Source: Bacilli bacterium (GTDB lineage Bacteria; Bacillota_I; Bacilli_A; RF39; UBA660). Taken from it: a stretch of 33,312 bases of DNA. This document shows, one piece after another, positions 16,682-24,166 of the stretch; position 1 is the first letter of the stretch, and every line of letters starts with the position of its first letter. Location of the stretch: the NCBI GenBank assembly GCA_017433415.1, contig JAFRHI010000021.1, positions 1 to 33,312 of the forward strand, written 5' to 3'. A program made the translations under genes and the position numbers. The notes under the pieces are model-generated. The model saw only the letters and a program-made list of their open reading frames with translations. It searched no databases and had not been told where the DNA came from.

Positions 16682-17285
16682 ATTTGGTTTTGCAAAATAT
16701 GAGGTTTTGACAGTTATAGTTCTTATAATGTCATTATCTTGTTTCTTACTATATGGTGTTTTTAAAAATAGAGATAGTAAAAAATTTGATACTTTTATGA
16801 ATAGTGCTATTGTCTTTTGTAATACCGTTAGGGCTAATGAAGCTACATTTCATAATTCTGGCGTTGTATATTTGGGTGAAGTTCTCGATGAAAAATTGAT
16901 GTCAGAAATAAGAAGTCCTTTTAGTTCAAAATATTGTGATAATAGTGAATCAAAAGTGGAGTTAATTAATGATGTTCCGCATGTTACTTTAAAGTGTGAT
17001 AATTATATTATTGAAAAAGCTAGATTTAATGATAAGGAAAATGCAAAAATTTATAAAATTGGCGGATGGAGCTCTAAAAAAAATAGTTCTGATGATGAAG
17101 AAAAAACATTATATAATTGTATTATTGATGGCAAAGAATTATTTGATGACTATTACGAAGAATTATACTTTATTTCTAGAATTAATAAAAAGTTTGGGAC
17201 AGATTATTATTATGCAAGTAATATTAAGGATGAATGTAAAGTTAAACATAAAAAGTTTTATCGTACTAAAGAGATTTGTGAATAA
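16671..17285 (+). CDS. Pilin-like membrane protein with class III signal-like N-terminus
   Basis: 204 residues. The N-terminus MNNRFGFAKYEVLTVIVLI matches a prepilin processing site: a short basic leader, Gly before the cleavage point, Phe at +1, Glu at +5, then a 20-residue hydrophobic helix. The remainder is soluble, with cysteines at about residues 47, 85, 105, 145, 188 and 203 that could form disulfides outside the cell. The usual prepilin form is GFTLIE, so GFAKYE is divergent, and no peptidase or secretion ATPase is in the window. It overlaps ezrA by 11 bases and is followed by a terminator. Alternatively it is an ordinary signal-anchored protein. Confidence 0.65.
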   Translation: MNNRFGFAKYEVLTVIVLIMSLSCFLLYGVFKNRDSKKFDTFMNSAIVFCNTVRANEATFHNSGVVYLGEVLDEKLMSEIRSPFSSKYCDNSESKVELINDVPHVTLKCDNYIIEKARFNDKENAKIYKIGGWSSKKNSSDDEEKTLYNCIIDGKELFDDYYEELYFISRINKKFGTDYYYASNIKDECKVKHKKFYRTKEICE

Positions 17286-17308
17286 ACAACCAATAGGTTG
17301 TTTTTTTC
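17285..17308 (+). terminator. Intrinsic terminator after the pilin-like gene
   Basis: 7-bp stem AACAACC/GGTTGTT, AATA loop, T run. Its right arm overlaps the -35 zone of the thiI promoter. Confidence 0.85.
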
Positions 17309-17318
17309 TTTATTTTTA

Positions 17319-17327
17319 TGTTAAAAT
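17319..17327 (+). promoter_or_regulatory. Extended -10 promoter of thiI
   Basis: TGTTAAAAT (TG-n-TAAAAT), ending 17 bases before the GTG start; a weak TTGTTT lies 18 bases upstream at 17298-17303. Confidence 0.5.
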
Positions 17328-17343
17328 ATGCGTGGTGATTGCA

Positions 17344-18531
17344 GTGAAAAGAGTAATTTTAATAAAATATGGTGAATTATCTACAAAAAAAGGTAATCGT
17401 AATTTTTTTATTAATACTTTATATAATAATATTAGGAATAAACTTAGTTCTTTTGATGTGAAAATTCATAAGGATCGCGCAAGAATGTATATTGAGTTTG
17501 ATGCAACTGATTTAGAAAAAATTAAGGGTGTTGTTGATACTATATTTGGTATTCATGCTTATCATATAGCATATATTGTTCCTAGTGATGATAATAGCAT
17601 TCAAAGTGAATTATTAAAAATTGTTGAAACAGAAAAGTTTTCTACTTTTAAGATAGAAACAAGACGTAGTGATAAGAGTTTTCCTATAAAGAGTCAGGAT
17701 TATAATAGAGTTTTGGGTGGTTTATTATTAAAAAATATTGCTGGTATTAGTGTTGATGTGCATAATCCAGATTTATGGATAAAGGTAGAGATACGAGAAG
17801 GAGAAACATTTATTTATTTTGATAGTTTTACTGGTTGTGGAGGTTATCCAGTTGGTACCCAACCACGGGGAATGTTAATGCTCTCTGGTGGGATTGATTC
17901 GCCTGTTGCCGGTTATTTGGCAATGAAAAGAGGAATTGTTTTAGATGCAGTTTACTTTGAAGCTATGCCACATACTAGTATTGAAGCTAGAAATAAGGTT
18001 ATTAGTCTTTGCAAAAAACTTGCTAAATATACTGATAGTATTAATTTGCATATTGTTAATTTTACGCCTATTCAGGAAGAAATATATAAAAATTGTCGAG
18101 AAGATTATTGTATTACTATTATGCGAAGAATGATGTATAGAATTACTGAAAAATTAGCTAAAAATCATAAAGCATATGCAATTGTTAATGGTGAAAGTGT
18201 TGGTCAAGTTGCTAGTCAAACATTAACTAGTATGCGTGTTATAAACGAAGTTACTAATATGCCTGTTATAAGACCAGTTGCTTGCTTAGATAAGTTAGAA
18301 ATCATTGATATTGCTAGAAAAATAGATACTTATGATATTAGTATAATTCCATATGAAGATTGTTGTACTGTGTTTGTTCCAAAGCATCCAGTTATAAATC
18401 CTAAATTGGAGCTTGCTATTAATGAAGAAAATAAATTTGATTATAATGAGATGATTAATACTGCAGTTGCTGAGATAAATACAATTAAGATTAATGAAGA
18501 ATATGGAGAAAAATTTTCTGATTTATTATAA
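17344..18531 (+). CDS. thiI: tRNA sulfurtransferase ThiI (4-thiouridine synthase)
   Basis: 395 residues (B. subtilis ThiI 401). Order: N-terminal ferredoxin-like segment (VKRVILIKYGELSTKKGNR), THUMP domain (about residues 60-165), then the PP-loop LSGGIDSPVAGY at about 180-191. ThiI adenylates U8 of tRNA before sulfur transfer. There is no C-terminal rhodanese domain, as in other Gram-positives, so sulfur must come from a partner cysteine desulfurase, which is not in the window. The start is GTG 17344, because GGTGA lies 5 bases upstream and the conserved protein begins VKRVILIKYGE; another in-frame GTG at 17335 has no site. Confidence 0.95.
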   Translation: MKRVILIKYGELSTKKGNRNFFINTLYNNIRNKLSSFDVKIHKDRARMYIEFDATDLEKIKGVVDTIFGIHAYHIAYIVPSDDNSIQSELLKIVETEKFSTFKIETRRSDKSFPIKSQDYNRVLGGLLLKNIAGISVDVHNPDLWIKVEIREGETFIYFDSFTGCGGYPVGTQPRGMLMLSGGIDSPVAGYLAMKRGIVLDAVYFEAMPHTSIEARNKVISLCKKLAKYTDSINLHIVNFTPIQEEIYKNCREDYCITIMRRMMYRITEKLAKNHKAYAIVNGESVGQVASQTLTSMRVINEVTNMPVIRPVACLDKLEIIDIARKIDTYDISIIPYEDCCTVFVPKHPVINPKLELAINEENKFDYNEMINTAVAEINTIKINEEYGEKFSDLL

Positions 18532-18561
18532 TTTTGGTATTAAATTGGGAAAATATCACAA

Positions 18562-18577
18562 CCTATAAATGTATAGG
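18562..18577 (+). repeat. Hairpin overlapping the SASP ribosome-binding site
   Basis: CCTATA and TATAGG (6 bp, loop AATG). The right arm takes in the first bases of the TAGGAGGTGA site, so the fold could mask translation or the palindrome could bind a regulator. Confidence 0.5.
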
Positions 18578-18587
18578 AGGTGATAAA

Positions 18588-18803
18588 TTGTCTAAGAGGA
18601 AAAAGGCTTCTATGAAAGTTAGAGTACCTGGTTCAAATAAGTCAATTGCTAAGGCAAAATATGAAATTGCTAATGAATTTGGTTTAGATTTAGAAAATAG
18701 TAAGCAATTAAATGAACAAGGTATGAATAGATCTAAAACAAACTCTCGTGTTAATTCAAAAGTAAAGAGTAGAAGACAAAAACAGGAGAAAAATTGTAAA
18801 TAA
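18588..18803 (+). CDS. Small acid-soluble spore protein, alpha/beta-type, with unusual basic tail
   Basis: 71 residues. The middle segment VPGSNKSIAKAKYEIANEFG matches the first conserved helix of alpha/beta-type SASPs, including the EIA-EFG region where the germination protease GPR cleaves. SASPs coat spore DNA in the forespore and protect it from UV and heat. The second helix normally carrying GGEITKRLV is not recognisable; instead the C-terminus is Arg/Lys/Ser/Asn-rich. The start is TTG 18588, placed by TAGGAGGTGA (18574-18583) five bases upstream. It follows thiI, as sspA does in B. subtilis. The strong ribosome site fits a very abundant protein. Confidence 0.8.
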   Translation: MSKRKKASMKVRVPGSNKSIAKAKYEIANEFGLDLENSKQLNEQGMNRSKTNSRVNSKVKSRRQKQEKNCK

Positions 18804-18805
18804 AG

Positions 18806-18828
18806 AATCGCTATTTGCGATTTTTTTT
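18806..18828 (+). terminator. Intrinsic terminator of the SASP gene
   Basis: AATCGC/GCGATT stem, five-base loop, eight-base T run. Confidence 0.85.
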
Positions 18829-18899
18829 ATATTATTATGAGAAATTTTTCTTCGATACTTTAAATATGTTTTTAAAAATAAAAAAAAGAATGACTTTAA

Positions 18900-18928
18900 T
18901 TGAATTATTTAATTATTTTTGATAATAT
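18900..18928 (+). promoter_or_regulatory. Promoter of ackA
   Basis: TTGAAT (18900-18905), 17-base spacer, TAATAT (18923-18928) with extended -10 TG at 18920-18921. Confidence 0.7.
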
Positions 18929-18949
18929 ATTTGTGGAAAGGAAGATATT

Positions 18950-20149
18950 ATGAAGTTATTATGTGTTAATGCTGGTAGTAGTTCTTTGAAATTTCAAGTT
19001 TTTGAAATGCCAGAAGAAAAAGTACTTATTAGCGGTTATATTGAAAAAGTTGGTATTGAAGATAGTTTTTGGAATACCAAGATAGATGGGAAGAAAATAA
19101 GAGGAGAAAGATATTTAAAGAATCATACTGAGGCAGTTAAGGTTATGCTTGATGAGATATTAAAGCATAAAGTAGTAAAAGACTTAAGTGAGATAAAAGG
19201 AGTAGGACATAGAGTTGTTCATGGTGGAGAAAAATATGCTGAGTCCGTTTTAATTACTGATGAAGTAATCAAGAGTATTAAAGATTTAACTAAGTTAGCT
19301 CCTAATCATCATCCTGGTAATCTTGCAGGTATTGAGGCTATGCAAGAAGCTTTACCAGATGTTCCAATGGTTGCTGTATATGATACTGCATTCCATCAGA
19401 CAATGCCAAAGGAAAATTATTTATACCCTGTTCCTATGGAATGGTATGAAAAATATGGTGTACGTAAATATGGTTTCCATGGAACTAGTCACAAATATAT
19501 TACTGAAGAAATGAAGAAAAAACTTGGTCGAGATGATGTTAATCTAATTATTGCTCATGTTGGTAGTGGAGGATCATTATCTGCCATTAAAGATGGTAAG
19601 TGTTTTGATACTACTATGGGACTTACACCACTTGATGGAATTATGATGGGTACTAGATGTGGTTCTATTGATCCATCAATCATTGATTATGTATGTAAGG
19701 AATCTGGATTAAATGTAACAGAAGTTACAATGATGTTAAATAAGAAAAGTGGATATTTAGGAATTACTGGTCATAGTGATGCTAGAGATGTAGAGGCAGC
19801 AGCTAGTGAAGGTGATGAAAATGCCGAATTAGCACTTAAAATGTATAATAATCGTGTTGCTAACTATGTTGCACAATACTATGTTGAATTGGGTGGTAAA
19901 GTAGATGCTATAGTTCTTACAGCTGGTGTTGGTGAAAATGGAATAGAGTTTAGATCTAATCTTATTAATAGATTAGCACCATTAGGATTGACTATTGATG
20001 AAGAAGAAAATAGTCGTATTGCTGGATTTAAGGATAAGCATGAAGGTATTATTTCTGGTAAAGATAGTTCAGTTCCTATTTATGTAGTACCAACAGATGA
20101 AGAAATAATGATTATAAGAGATACATATAATATAATTACTAATAAATAA
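18950..20149 (+). CDS. ackA: Acetate kinase
   Basis: 399 residues. Converts acetyl phosphate and ADP to acetate and ATP, the energy-yielding last step of acetate fermentation. Active-site residues are present: N7, S10, S12, K14 in VNAGSSSLKF; R88 in GHRVVHGG; H120 in APNHHP; D145 in VYDTAFH; H177 in KYGFHGTSH; R236 in GTRCGSID; GVGEN at 326-330; and PTDEE near the C-terminus. The phosphate loop reads HVGSGGS. AAGGAAG precedes ATG 18950. It has its own promoter and terminator and is followed by a paralogue that has lost several of these residues. A phosphotransacetylase is not in the window. Confidence 0.97.
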   Translation: MKLLCVNAGSSSLKFQVFEMPEEKVLISGYIEKVGIEDSFWNTKIDGKKIRGERYLKNHTEAVKVMLDEILKHKVVKDLSEIKGVGHRVVHGGEKYAESVLITDEVIKSIKDLTKLAPNHHPGNLAGIEAMQEALPDVPMVAVYDTAFHQTMPKENYLYPVPMEWYEKYGVRKYGFHGTSHKYITEEMKKKLGRDDVNLIIAHVGSGGSLSAIKDGKCFDTTMGLTPLDGIMMGTRCGSIDPSIIDYVCKESGLNVTEVTMMLNKKSGYLGITGHSDARDVEAAASEGDENAELALKMYNNRVANYVAQYYVELGGKVDAIVLTAGVGENGIEFRSNLINRLAPLGLTIDEEENSRIAGFKDKHEGIISGKDSSVPIYVVPTDEEIMIIRDTYNIITNK

Positions 20150-20152
20150 TAT

Positions 20153-20176
20153 GAGCTCAATTATTGAGCTCTTTTA
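20153..20176 (+). terminator. Intrinsic terminator of ackA
   Basis: Perfect 8-bp stem GAGCTCAA/TTGAGCTC with a three-base loop, then CTTTT. It separates ackA from its paralogue. Confidence 0.85.
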
Positions 20177-20228
20177 ATTTGCTTAAAATTATAGTATAAT
20201 GTTAGTATGTATTGAAAAGAGGGAGAAT

Positions 20229-21404
20229 ATGAAAATACTTGCAGTTGACTTTAGCAACAGTTCAATGAAATTTTCTTTATATGCTGAAAACAATGAATTG
20301 CTTGTAAATGGATTGTTTGAGCGTATTGGTTTTGAAGGTAGTAAATATACTTTATTTTTTAATAATCAAAATATTAGTGAGGAAATAGATATTTCTAATC
20401 AAGATGTAGCTGTTGAAATATTACTGATTAAATTACAGGATTTAGAATTTATTTCTTCAGTTGATGAAATAAGAGCAGTTGGTCATAAAATTATTCATGG
20501 TGGAAATAAATATGGTGATAGTGTTTTAATTAATGAATTTGTAATTTCTGAATTAGAAAAGCTAATTGATTATGCTCCACTTCATACTTCGGCTTCTTTG
20601 AAAGGAATTAGGGCTTTTGAAAAAGCACTTCCTACTGCTTCTATGATAGGAGTATTTGACACAGGATTTTATAAGGATATTGATGAAGTTAATTATTTAT
20701 ATCCTGTTCCATATAAATGGTATAGTGATTATGGTATTAGGAAATATGGATTTAATGGTATTAATCATAGATCTGCTGTGGATGCTATAAAGAAAGAGAT
20801 TAATAATAAAAACTTTAAAATGATAAGTTGTTATATTGATAAAGTTGTTTCTATTAGTGCAATTGATAATATGAAATGTATTGATACTTCAATGGGATTT
20901 ACACCACTTTCTGGTGCTATGATGGCTACAAGGTCAGGAGATATTGATTCATCTATTATTCCATTTGTTATGGAAAAAGAAGGTAAGAGTGCTAGTGAAA
21001 TTGTTGAAGATTTGAATAAGAATAGTGGTTTATTAGGCCTTAGTGAGTATAGTAATTCAATTATTGATATTATTGAAAAAGCAGCTGATGGTGATAAAAA
21101 ATGTCTAATTGCTAAGAATAAATATATTAGGAGAATAGTAGATTATATTGCTAAATATTATGTTTTGCTTGGTGGAGTAGATATTATTTCTTTCACTGGT
21201 AATATAGGAGTTAATTCAGCGATGCTTAGAAAAGAGATCATTGAAGAACTTGAAGTGTTAGGCGTTAAACTAGACTTGGATTTAAATAGTAAAAATGATG
21301 GATTTATGAATATTAGTTTAGAAACATCTAATATAGATGTATATGTAGTACCAACAGATGAATTTTTGAGTATTGCAGATGAGACTTTTAAATTTATAAG
21401 ATAG
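20229..21404 (+). CDS. Acetate kinase-like protein with degraded active site
   Basis: 391 residues, alignable with ackA over its whole length (for example NYLYPVP-WY--YG-RKYGF and the PTDE end). Against the intact neighbour: N7 is Asp, S10 is Asn, R88 is Lys, the catalytic H177 is Asn, the phosphate loop HVGSGG is YIDKVV, and GVGEN is NIGVN. S12, K14, the active-site Asp of FDTGF (144) and R235 remain. The frame is uninterrupted and the core is conserved, so the fold is probably kept while acetate kinase activity is lost or much altered. AckA acts as a dimer, so a regulatory heterodimer partner is one idea. ATG 20229 follows GAGGGAG. It is separated from ackA by a terminator, and nrnA follows 13 bases downstream. 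Confidence 0.85.
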   Translation: MKILAVDFSNSSMKFSLYAENNELLVNGLFERIGFEGSKYTLFFNNQNISEEIDISNQDVAVEILLIKLQDLEFISSVDEIRAVGHKIIHGGNKYGDSVLINEFVISELEKLIDYAPLHTSASLKGIRAFEKALPTASMIGVFDTGFYKDIDEVNYLYPVPYKWYSDYGIRKYGFNGINHRSAVDAIKKEINNKNFKMISCYIDKVVSISAIDNMKCIDTSMGFTPLSGAMMATRSGDIDSSIIPFVMEKEGKSASEIVEDLNKNSGLLGLSEYSNSIIDIIEKAADGDKKCLIAKNKYIRRIVDYIAKYYVLLGGVDIISFTGNIGVNSAMLRKEIIEELEVLGVKLDLDLNSKNDGFMNISLETSNIDVYVVPTDEFLSIADETFKFIR

Positions 21405-21417
21405 ATAGGGTAGAGAT

Positions 21418-22389
21418 ATGTTTGAAAAGGTTATTTCAAAAATAGAAGAATATAATACAATTGTTATTGCTAGACATAAAGGTGTTGATCCAGATGCATT
21501 GTGCAGTCAATTAGCACTTAGGGATTCTATTAGGTTAACTTATCCTGATAAAAAGGTTTTAGCAATAGGCACTGGAAGTAGTAAATTTTTAGATTTTGGT
21601 CGATTGGATAAACTTGAAGTATTCGATAATGCTTTATTGATTGTTCTTGATACTCCAGATGTTAAGAGAATAGATTTGGTAAATATTACTAATTTTAGTG
21701 AAATAATAAAGATTGATCATCATCCTTTTATTGAAAAATTTGCGGATATAGAAATAATTAATGATGAGATGAGTTCAACTTCTGAAATAATAATGAGTTT
21801 TTTATATGAGACTGAACTTGAATGTAATTCAGATATTGCGGAGCTTTTATACATGGGATTAGTTTCTGATTCTAATAGATTTTTATTTAATACATGTCGT
21901 TCTGAAACATTTAAGATGGTTGGCTATTATTTGGATAAATATCCCTTTGATATTACAAAGGCTTATCAAAAATTATATTTAAGACCTCTTACGGAAGTTC
22001 GATTACATGGTTTTATTTCTCTTAACATGAAAGTTAGTGATAATGGCTTAGGATATATAATTATTAATGAAACTGATTTAAGAGAATTTGGTGTAGATAG
22101 TGCTTCTGCTGGTAATATGATTAATGATTTTAATTATATAAATGAGGTTCTTGTTTGGGCAACAATTACAGAGGATATAAAGAATATGCAGTATCGTGTA
22201 TCAATTCGTTCTAGAGGACCAGAAATTAATAAAGTAGTAGAAACTCATGGTGGTGGTGGGCATCGCTTCGCGGCTGGTGTTAAGACAAAGACGTTGGAAG
22301 AAGCATTAAGTTTGATGGATGCGCTGGATGATAAATTACTTGCATATAAGAATGAGTTAAGTGAGGTGGATAGTAATGATAATAAATAA
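21418..22389 (+). CDS. nrnA: DHH-family phosphoesterase, NrnA-like
   Basis: 323 residues with the DHH/DHHA1 layout: H20, D24 and D26 in ARHKGVDPDAL; DTPD at 78-81; DHH at 100-102; the fourth metal-site Asp in VSDSNRF (151); and a C-terminal DHHA1 domain with HGGGGH (277-282). NrnA proteins are nanoRNases that degrade 2-5 nucleotide RNAs and dephosphorylate pAp. No transmembrane or GGDEF/PAS part is present, so it is not GdpP. It lies 13 bases after the acetate-kinase-like gene and overlaps ysxC by 14 bases, implying an operon. Confidence 0.88.
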   Translation: MFEKVISKIEEYNTIVIARHKGVDPDALCSQLALRDSIRLTYPDKKVLAIGTGSSKFLDFGRLDKLEVFDNALLIVLDTPDVKRIDLVNITNFSEIIKIDHHPFIEKFADIEIINDEMSSTSEIIMSFLYETELECNSDIAELLYMGLVSDSNRFLFNTCRSETFKMVGYYLDKYPFDITKAYQKLYLRPLTEVRLHGFISLNMKVSDNGLGYIIINETDLREFGVDSASAGNMINDFNYINEVLVWATITEDIKNMQYRVSIRSRGPEINKVVETHGGGGHRFAAGVKTKTLEEALSLMDALDDKLLAYKNELSEVDSNDNK

Positions 22390-22957
22390 AGCTGATTTAG
22401 ATGTTATTGCGACAAGAAGAAGTCAATATCCTGATGATGGTAGAGCTGAGTTTTTATTAGTAGGTAGAAGTAATGTTGGGAAAAGTAGTTTTATTAATTC
22501 AATATTATCTAGAAAAAATTTGGCACATACTTCTTCTAAACCGGGTAAGACTCAAACGTTAAACTTTTATGGTGTTAATGATAAGTTTTATTTAATAGAT
22601 GTACCAGGATATGGGTATGCGGCTACTGATAAAAAAACTCAGGCGAAATTTGGTATGATGATTGAGGAATACTTGGAAAAAAGAGATCAATTAAAGAGAG
22701 TCTTTATGTTGATTGATTTTAGACATAAGCCTAGTGAAGATGATCTTCTTATGTATAACTTTTTGAAGTATTATAATTTGCCTGTTACTGTTATTGCGAC
22801 AAAAGCTGATAAAGTTAGTGGTAGTAAAAAACAAAAAAATCTAAAGATTGTCTTAGATACTTTAGATTTAGTTATTGGTGATGATTTAGTAGTTTTTTCT
22901 AGTGTTACTAAATTAGGTGTTAAAGAAGTGTTACAAAAAATAGAAAGTTTAATTTAG
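22376..22957 (+). CDS. ysxC: Ribosome biogenesis GTPase YsxC/EngB
   Basis: 193 residues. TrmE-Era-EngA-like G domain: G1 GRSNVGKSS (30-38), G2 region TSSKPGKTQ (52-60), G3 DVPGYGYA (75-82), G4 TKAD near residue 142, and a G5-type FSS afterwards. EngB acts in late 50S subunit assembly and is essential in many bacteria. ATG 22376 is chosen because AGGTGG (22364-22369) precedes it and the protein then begins MIINKADL, as expected for the family; an in-frame GTG at 22361 is the ribosome site itself. Confidence 0.96.
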   Translation: MIINKADLDVIATRRSQYPDDGRAEFLLVGRSNVGKSSFINSILSRKNLAHTSSKPGKTQTLNFYGVNDKFYLIDVPGYGYAATDKKTQAKFGMMIEEYLEKRDQLKRVFMLIDFRHKPSEDDLLMYNFLKYYNLPVTVIATKADKVSGSKKQKNLKIVLDTLDLVIGDDLVVFSSVTKLGVKEVLQKIESLI

Positions 22958-23004
22958 TTATACATCCTATTAATATATTTCATATATTATATTAGGTGAT
23001 TTAT

Positions 23005-23430
23005 TTGCGTATTGAGAAAATAACAGATACTGATTATAAAATATGTATTTTATTTAAAATAGTTGATGATTATGAGAAAAATATAGAAAGAATTATTATA
23101 AAATTACGAAAAAAATTAAATTTGTGTGGATTTTATAAAGTATATATGATTATTCGTGATTTTGGTATTTTTTTAATACTTAAAAAGGTTGATAATTCAT
23201 ATTATAGAGATGTATTGAATATTAAATTTATAAAAAGTGATAATTTAAATGTTTATTTTGTGACAAAGGATTATTTTATTCTAGATAGAGAGAAAGAAAT
23301 ATTATATTATAATGGTTACTATTATTCTTTAGTCGATTCTGCTGTTGATGTTATTAGAATATCTGAATTTGGTACTTTTGTTTTTGGAGAGTGTTTGAAT
23401 AAAATACTAGAAGAAGCTGTTATAGTGTAA
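23005..23430 (+). CDS. Small protein of unknown function
   Basis: 141 residues with no signal peptide. Alternating strands and helices: MRIEKITDTDYKICILFK, a Lys-rich helix, LCGFYKVYMIIRDFGIFLIL, then DNSYYRDVLNIKFI and YFILDREKEILYYNGYYYSLVD. Very rich in Ile, Tyr and Phe. The start is read as TTG 23005, with AGGTGA (22994-22999) five bases upstream; GTG 22996 lies within that site. It sits 14 bases before the next gene, so the two are likely cotranscribed. No family recognised. Confidence 0.65.
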   Translation: MRIEKITDTDYKICILFKIVDDYEKNIERIIIKLRKKLNLCGFYKVYMIIRDFGIFLILKKVDNSYYRDVLNIKFIKSDNLNVYFVTKDYFILDREKEILYYNGYYYSLVDSAVDVIRISEFGTFVFGECLNKILEEAVIV

Positions 23431-23444
23431 TTGTAGGTGAGTTT

Positions 23445-24140
23445 ATGAAAAAGAAAAAGAAATTATTATGGGGTTTTTGTTTGATAGTATTAACAGCACT
23501 TTTGGCTGTAGTAGCTTTTTATGGTAGAAATAAAGTGCTATTAAACAATTTAGAGGAAGAAGTTAAAATACTTGCTAAATTAGATGTTGGTAGTGATAGA
23601 TATAATCGTGGACTTAAAACTAGTGGTGATTATGCACTTGTGGAAAAAACAATAAAAGAGTATATGGATGAATATGCTGTTTTATTGCAGGATACGTTAA
23701 AAATTAAGCAAGATGAAAAATTTACTAAGATATTGTCATATTCTAATTATGAAAAAGATGGGCCTAATTTTGAAGAATCACTTAATTATTTAGCTTTAGA
23801 AAAAACAAATTTTAATGATAATATTGCTAAGCTTTTAGATATGAGTAAGGAAGAAGCTATAATTAAGTATGGAGAAGATAGAATAACTGATGAATATTAT
23901 TTGTCTTTATATAAAGAGCTTATTCTTTCTGATGATTTAAAAAACAATTTTTGGAGTACTAGTGCTGATTTAGTAACTACCAGAGACGATGTTAATAGGC
24001 TTTTTGATCAGAGTACAGAAGCTTTAAACTTGCTAGTTGCAAATCAAAAATATTGGAAGTTAGAAGATGGGGAAATTAAAATTATGAGTCAAACATTATA
24101 TGATCAATATATGGCGATTATTAATGGTTTGAATAAATAA
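23445..24140 (+). CDS. Membrane-anchored helical protein of unknown function
   Basis: 231 residues. A basic start MKKKKKLLWG and a single hydrophobic helix (about 7-27) form an uncleaved anchor or signal peptide with no lipobox cysteine. The exported part is predominantly helical and charged, including YALVEKTIKEYMDEYAVLLQDTLKI and repeated Lys/Glu/Asp segments, with no cysteine. TAGGTGA precedes ATG 23445. Ends at a bidirectional terminator shared with spoIVA. No family recognised. Confidence 0.72.
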   Translation: MKKKKKLLWGFCLIVLTALLAVVAFYGRNKVLLNNLEEEVKILAKLDVGSDRYNRGLKTSGDYALVEKTIKEYMDEYAVLLQDTLKIKQDEKFTKILSYSNYEKDGPNFEESLNYLALEKTNFNDNIAKLLDMSKEEAIIKYGEDRITDEYYLSLYKELILSDDLKNNFWSTSADLVTTRDDVNRLFDQSTEALNLLVANQKYWKLEDGEIKIMSQTLYDQYMAIINGLNK

Positions 24141-24166
24141 AAAGAAGATTTTCTCTTCTTTTTTAT
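24138..24166. terminator. Bidirectional terminator between the membrane protein gene and spoIVA
   Basis: AAAAGAAGA/TCTTCTTTT stem with flanking A and T tracts; overlaps the spoIVA stop codon (24163-24165). Confidence 0.8.

Noticed and set aside
20229-21404. Second acetate kinase as a functional duplicate
   Set aside because: Loss of the catalytic histidine and both phosphate-binding loops makes ordinary acetate kinase activity unlikely.
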